Source: Virgibacillus senegalensis (GTDB lineage Bacteria > Bacillota > Bacilli > Bacillales > Amphibacillaceae). From it: a stretch of 64,000 nt of DNA. Location of the stretch: NCBI RefSeq assembly GCF_000821245.2, contig NZ_LN611423.1, positions 308,095-372,094 on the forward strand. Direction: 5' to 3'. Both the position numbers and the translations under genes were made by a program. This document shows positions 61,609-64,000 of this stretch, piece by piece. The notes under the pieces are model-generated. The model was not told the DNA's origin, did no database searches, and saw only the letters and a list, made by a program, of their open reading frames with translations. The number at the start of each line of letters is the position of its first letter. Positions within the stretch are counted from its first letter, which is position 1.

Positions 61609-62730
61609 ATGGAGCCGTTGACCGTACAGGAGCTTGCCAGTCGTATGTTACATCAGGAGGATGTTTTCATTTTGGATATCCGCCGGCAAAAGGATTATCA
61701 AGACTGGAAAATCGAAGGAAGGAATATTGATTCGATCAACATTCCGATGGACGAACTCAAAAAGACACCGATAGAAGCAAAACAGCAGCTTCCACAAGAC
61801 CAAACCGTTTATATCGTTTGCTATAGAGGAATATCTGCTCAGACGGCTGCTGCCCTTCTGCAACACGAAGGCATGAGTAACATTACATATTTAATCGGCG
61901 GAATGACGGAATGGGGAGAACACCTGGAGCCTGTGCTAGCAGGAACATTACCGCACGGAGGATGCATCTATCAATTCATCCGTTTTGGAAAAGGCTGTCT
62001 CTCTTATATGATAGAGAGCGGCAATGAAGCCATGGTTATTGATCCAAGCCGGTTCACAGAGGTCTATCAATCCTTTGCTGAAAAGCGCGGTTGGACAATC
62101 AAGCATGTAGCCGACACCCATCTGCACGCCGACCATATTTCCGGAGGCAGAAAACTTGCCGAAGCAACCGGTGCTGTCTATTGGTTCCCTCCAGAAGATG
62201 ATGAAGGTGCTTCTTTTCCTTATACCCCGCTGGAAGACGGTAAGCATATCGATTTGGGAGGCAGCCAACGGATTACCATCCTATCATCGCCTGGCCATAC
62301 GATCGGTAGTACAAGCTTTATCGTCGATGACGATTATTTGTTAACTGGGGATACATTATTTGTCCAATCAATCGGCCGACCAGACCTAGCTGGAAAAGCG
62401 GATGAATGGGCGAAATTTTTACGTCATACTTTATATAATCGGTTCCCTTCTTTATCTCAGGAACTCGTTGTACTACCGACTCATTTTAGCAGTAGTAATG
62501 AATGGTCGGACGATGGAAAAATCCAACGTACCTTGCAGGATTTATACCGAAACAACCAACGTCTGAATGTAGACTCAGAAGACCGTTTCATTGAGTTGGT
62601 AACCGAAAGCCTCCCGCCACAACCAAACAGTTATCAGGAAATTCGGCAGGTCAATTTGGGGCTTATACAGCCTGAGTCTAGAGAGCAGCAGGAGATGGAA
62701 GCAGGACCGAACCGTTGTGCCGTCAGCTAA
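61609..62730 (+). CDS. Rhodanese-metallo-beta-lactamase fusion (persulfide dioxygenase-like)
   Basis: About 373 residues. N-terminal rhodanese domain (about 5-105) with active loop IVCYRGISAQTAA, then an MBL domain with THLHADHISGG near 165, SSPGHTIGST, LTGDTLFVQSIGRPDL and LPTHFSSS, matching ETHE1-type iron persulfide dioxygenases. A C-terminal tail ends RCAVS. The usual fusion order is MBL first and rhodanese last; here it is reversed. Probable role: oxidation of persulfides/sulfide. Start chosen after AAAAGGAGG at 12 nt. Confidence 0.88.
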   Translation: MEPLTVQELASRMLHQEDVFILDIRRQKDYQDWKIEGRNIDSINIPMDELKKTPIEAKQQLPQDQTVYIVCYRGISAQTAAALLQHEGMSNITYLIGGMTEWGEHLEPVLAGTLPHGGCIYQFIRFGKGCLSYMIESGNEAMVIDPSRFTEVYQSFAEKRGWTIKHVADTHLHADHISGGRKLAEATGAVYWFPPEDDEGASFPYTPLEDGKHIDLGGSQRITILSSPGHTIGSTSFIVDDDYLLTGDTLFVQSIGRPDLAGKADEWAKFLRHTLYNRFPSLSQELVVLPTHFSSSNEWSDDGKIQRTLQDLYRNNQRLNVDSEDRFIELVTESLPPQPNSYQEIRQVNLGLIQPESREQQEMEAGPNRCAVS

Positions 62731-62811
62731 AAACAAAGAAGCGGAAGCCATCATTCCCCTTCTGCCGTTTGACTACCGCCGTGCCGAATTTGACAATTTC
62801 CACGGGCTTTT

Positions 62812-62847
62812 AAAAGACTGGTTTATAGAAAAAAACCAGTCTTTTTG
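62812..62847. terminator. Bidirectional terminator between convergent genes
   Basis: AAAAGACTGGTTT/AAACCAGTCTTTT perfect 13-bp stem with T-runs on both strands. Confidence 0.93.
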
Positions 62848-62857
62848 CGTCTAGTAA

Positions 62858-64000
62858 TCAATTAAATAAGTTTAGCTTCGCTATCCGGTCAGCGGCTTCC
62901 TCCAACCGTTCTTCCCTGTCCAGCAGGCCAACACGGATATACCCTTCACCGCTTTCCCCGAATCCGTTCCCAGGAGCCACAGCAACATGGGCTTTTTCCA
63001 ACAACAAATCGGCAAATTCTTCAGAATTGAATCCGACTGGTACCGGCAGCCAGGTAAAGAAGGTACCTTTCGGCATATCTACCTCCCAGCCGGTTTCACG
63101 CAACCTATTGATAAAGCGATCCCTGCGTTTTTGATAGTTTTTCACCAGTTCAGATACTGCGGTTTGATCACCCGTAAGTGCCTTCGCAGCAGCATGCTGA
63201 ATCCCACCGAACAAACTGACATACATATGATCCTGCAACAAGTTGATCTGTTCTATCACCGAACGGTTCCCTACTGCAAAAGCCACTCTCCACCCTGCCA
63301 TGTTATAGGTCTTAGATAGTGTATATATTTCGACGCCAACATCCTTTGCCCCTTCGGACTGCAAAAAGCTTTGCGGTTTTTCTCCGTCAAATCCCAGTGC
63401 GCCATAAGCAAAATCGTGGACGACACACACATGGTACTTGTCTGCATATGCAACCGTCTCGTCAAAGAAACGCTTGCTTGCAATTGCGGAAGTCGGGTTA
63501 TTCGGATAATTCAAAAACAGCAGTTTGGCTTGTTCCCAAGTCTCGGCATCAATCGTCTGATAATCCGGCAAAAACGCATTTTCTTTCAACAATGGCATAC
63601 TGAAGGTCTCAGCATCAGCCAAAGCGATGCCTGACATGTAATCTGGATAACCTGGATCAGGCAGCAAGGCAAGATCTCCTCGATTAAGCAGACATTGGCT
63701 CAATTCCACCAGCCCCGTTTTTGCTCCAAACAAAACCGCAACCTCTGTTTCGGGGTCAAGATCCACCTGATATTCCCTTTTATAGAAGTCTGCTGCCGCC
63801 TGCTTTAAAAACGAATAGCCGCGAAATGGTGAATACTTGTGATTGGATGGGTTTTCCGCAGCGTCCTGCAGCTCTTTCACAATAGCTTCGGGAGTCGGTA
63901 AATCCGGGTTCCCCTGTCCCAAATTGATGACATCGTATCCTTTTTCCACCAAGTTTTTTACCTTTGCTACAAGACTGGCGAAAAACTGGTCAGGAAGTCT
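62858..64000 (-). CDS. mtnE: MtnE-like pyridoxal-phosphate aminotransferase (5' end cut off by window edge)
   Basis: 381 codons visible; the frame is open to the window edge and reads LPDQFFASLVAKV upstream of VEKGYDVINLGQGNPDLPTP, so the true start lies outside. PLP-lysine motif EIYTLSKTYNMAGWRVAFAV (Lys near codon 235 of the visible part), NYPNNPTSA, VVHDFAYG and a C-terminal YIRVGLL with the substrate Arg. Close match to my memory of B. subtilis YkrV/MtnE, which transaminates ketomethylthiobutyrate in methionine salvage; other class I transaminases are possible. Confidence 0.88.
   Translation of the reverse strand, partial: RLPDQFFASLVAKVKNLVEKGYDVINLGQGNPDLPTPEAIVKELQDAAENPSNHKYSPFRGYSFLKQAAADFYKREYQVDLDPETEVAVLFGAKTGLVELSQCLLNRGDLALLPDPGYPDYMSGIALADAETFSMPLLKENAFLPDYQTIDAETWEQAKLLFLNYPNNPTSAIASKRFFDETVAYADKYHVCVVHDFAYGALGFDGEKPQSFLQSEGAKDVGVEIYTLSKTYNMAGWRVAFAVGNRSVIEQINLLQDHMYVSLFGGIQHAAAKALTGDQTAVSELVKNYQKRRDRFINRLRETGWEVDMPKGTFFTWLPVPVGFNSEEFADLLLEKAHVAVAPGNGFGESGEGYIRVGLLDREERLEEAADRIAKLNLFN

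Noticed and set aside
1-64000. CRISPR arrays, rRNA and tRNA genes
   Set aside because: I looked for regularly spaced direct repeats and for tRNA/rRNA signatures and saw none.

Overview
The window looks like a chromosomal segment of a Gram-positive, moderately low-G+C member of the Bacillaceae, probably a halotolerant genus near Virgibacillus, Oceanobacillus or Halobacillus (genus-level placement is only a guess). The evidence is strong AGGAGG-type ribosome binding sites, sigma-A promoters, T-box and riboswitch leaders, and many products with clear Bacillus subtilis counterparts (YteA, YkwC, YvbK, YdbP, YfhE, CssRS/HtrB, TypA, RsbRD-like STAS protein). No rRNA, tRNA, CRISPR array, prophage or intact transposase was seen.

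Layout. 1-3.1 kb: a truncated ABC-F ATPase with a terminator in its leader, a 37-codon small gene, a MarR regulator, a methyltransferase and a CuA-type lipoprotein. 3.2-10.4 kb: lipid kinase, a Yip1-like/membrane-fusion pair, VOC, GNAT, thioredoxin-like, DUF368 (PopT) and DUF2935 genes, plus a perfect inverted repeat. 10.4-12 kb: a cupin gene, an arginyl-tRNA synthetase fragment, a YfhE gene and a probable type I toxin-antitoxin locus, the last two too short for ordinary gene calling. 12-16.7 kb: MacB-type ABC exporter, ZIP transporter, YkvA protein and sugar dehydrogenase. 16.9-17.3 kb: a 353-bp non-coding insertion element sitting in the loop of the typA terminator. 17.3-26 kb: typA, cssRS/htrB, acetyltransferases and yteA. 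25.9-29.7 kb: class I ribonucleotide reductase genes under NrdR boxes and a cobalamin riboswitch. 30-38.6 kb: YkwC, methyltransferase, cold shock protein, a 28-residue Lys/His protein, TrhO, glutathione peroxidase, prolyl-tRNA synthetase with T-box, and a TetR/SMR pair. 38.8-42.7 kb: rib operon with FMN riboswitch. 42.9-47.6 kb: murB, an ABC-2 exporter with its TetR repressor, and a STAS protein. 47.7-56.3 kb: carAB-argF and argGH with ARG boxes. 56.5-64 kb: an ECF-promoter lipoprotein, a TPP-riboswitch pyrimidine-uptake operon, a rhodanese/metallo-beta-lactamase fusion and a truncated MtnE-like aminotransferase.

How it fits together. Most of the window is housekeeping metabolism controlled by RNA leaders: cobalamin (nrdAB), FMN (rib), TPP (thi uptake) and T-box (proS). 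Arginine supply is handled by carAB-argF and argGH, both carrying ArgR-like operators. Envelope stress is represented by CssRS/HtrB and by the ECF-type promoter before the DUF4349 lipoprotein. Between the genes lie several families of structured repeats, two of which show signs of mobility or duplication.

The most interesting items are the combined NrdR plus B12-riboswitch control of nrdAB, the terminator-loop insertion element with an 8-bp target duplication and its own terminator, the duplicated 115-nt structured repeat abutting two stop codons, the unannotated micro-genes, and the TatD-family hydrolase fused by overlap into the thiamine-precursor uptake operon.
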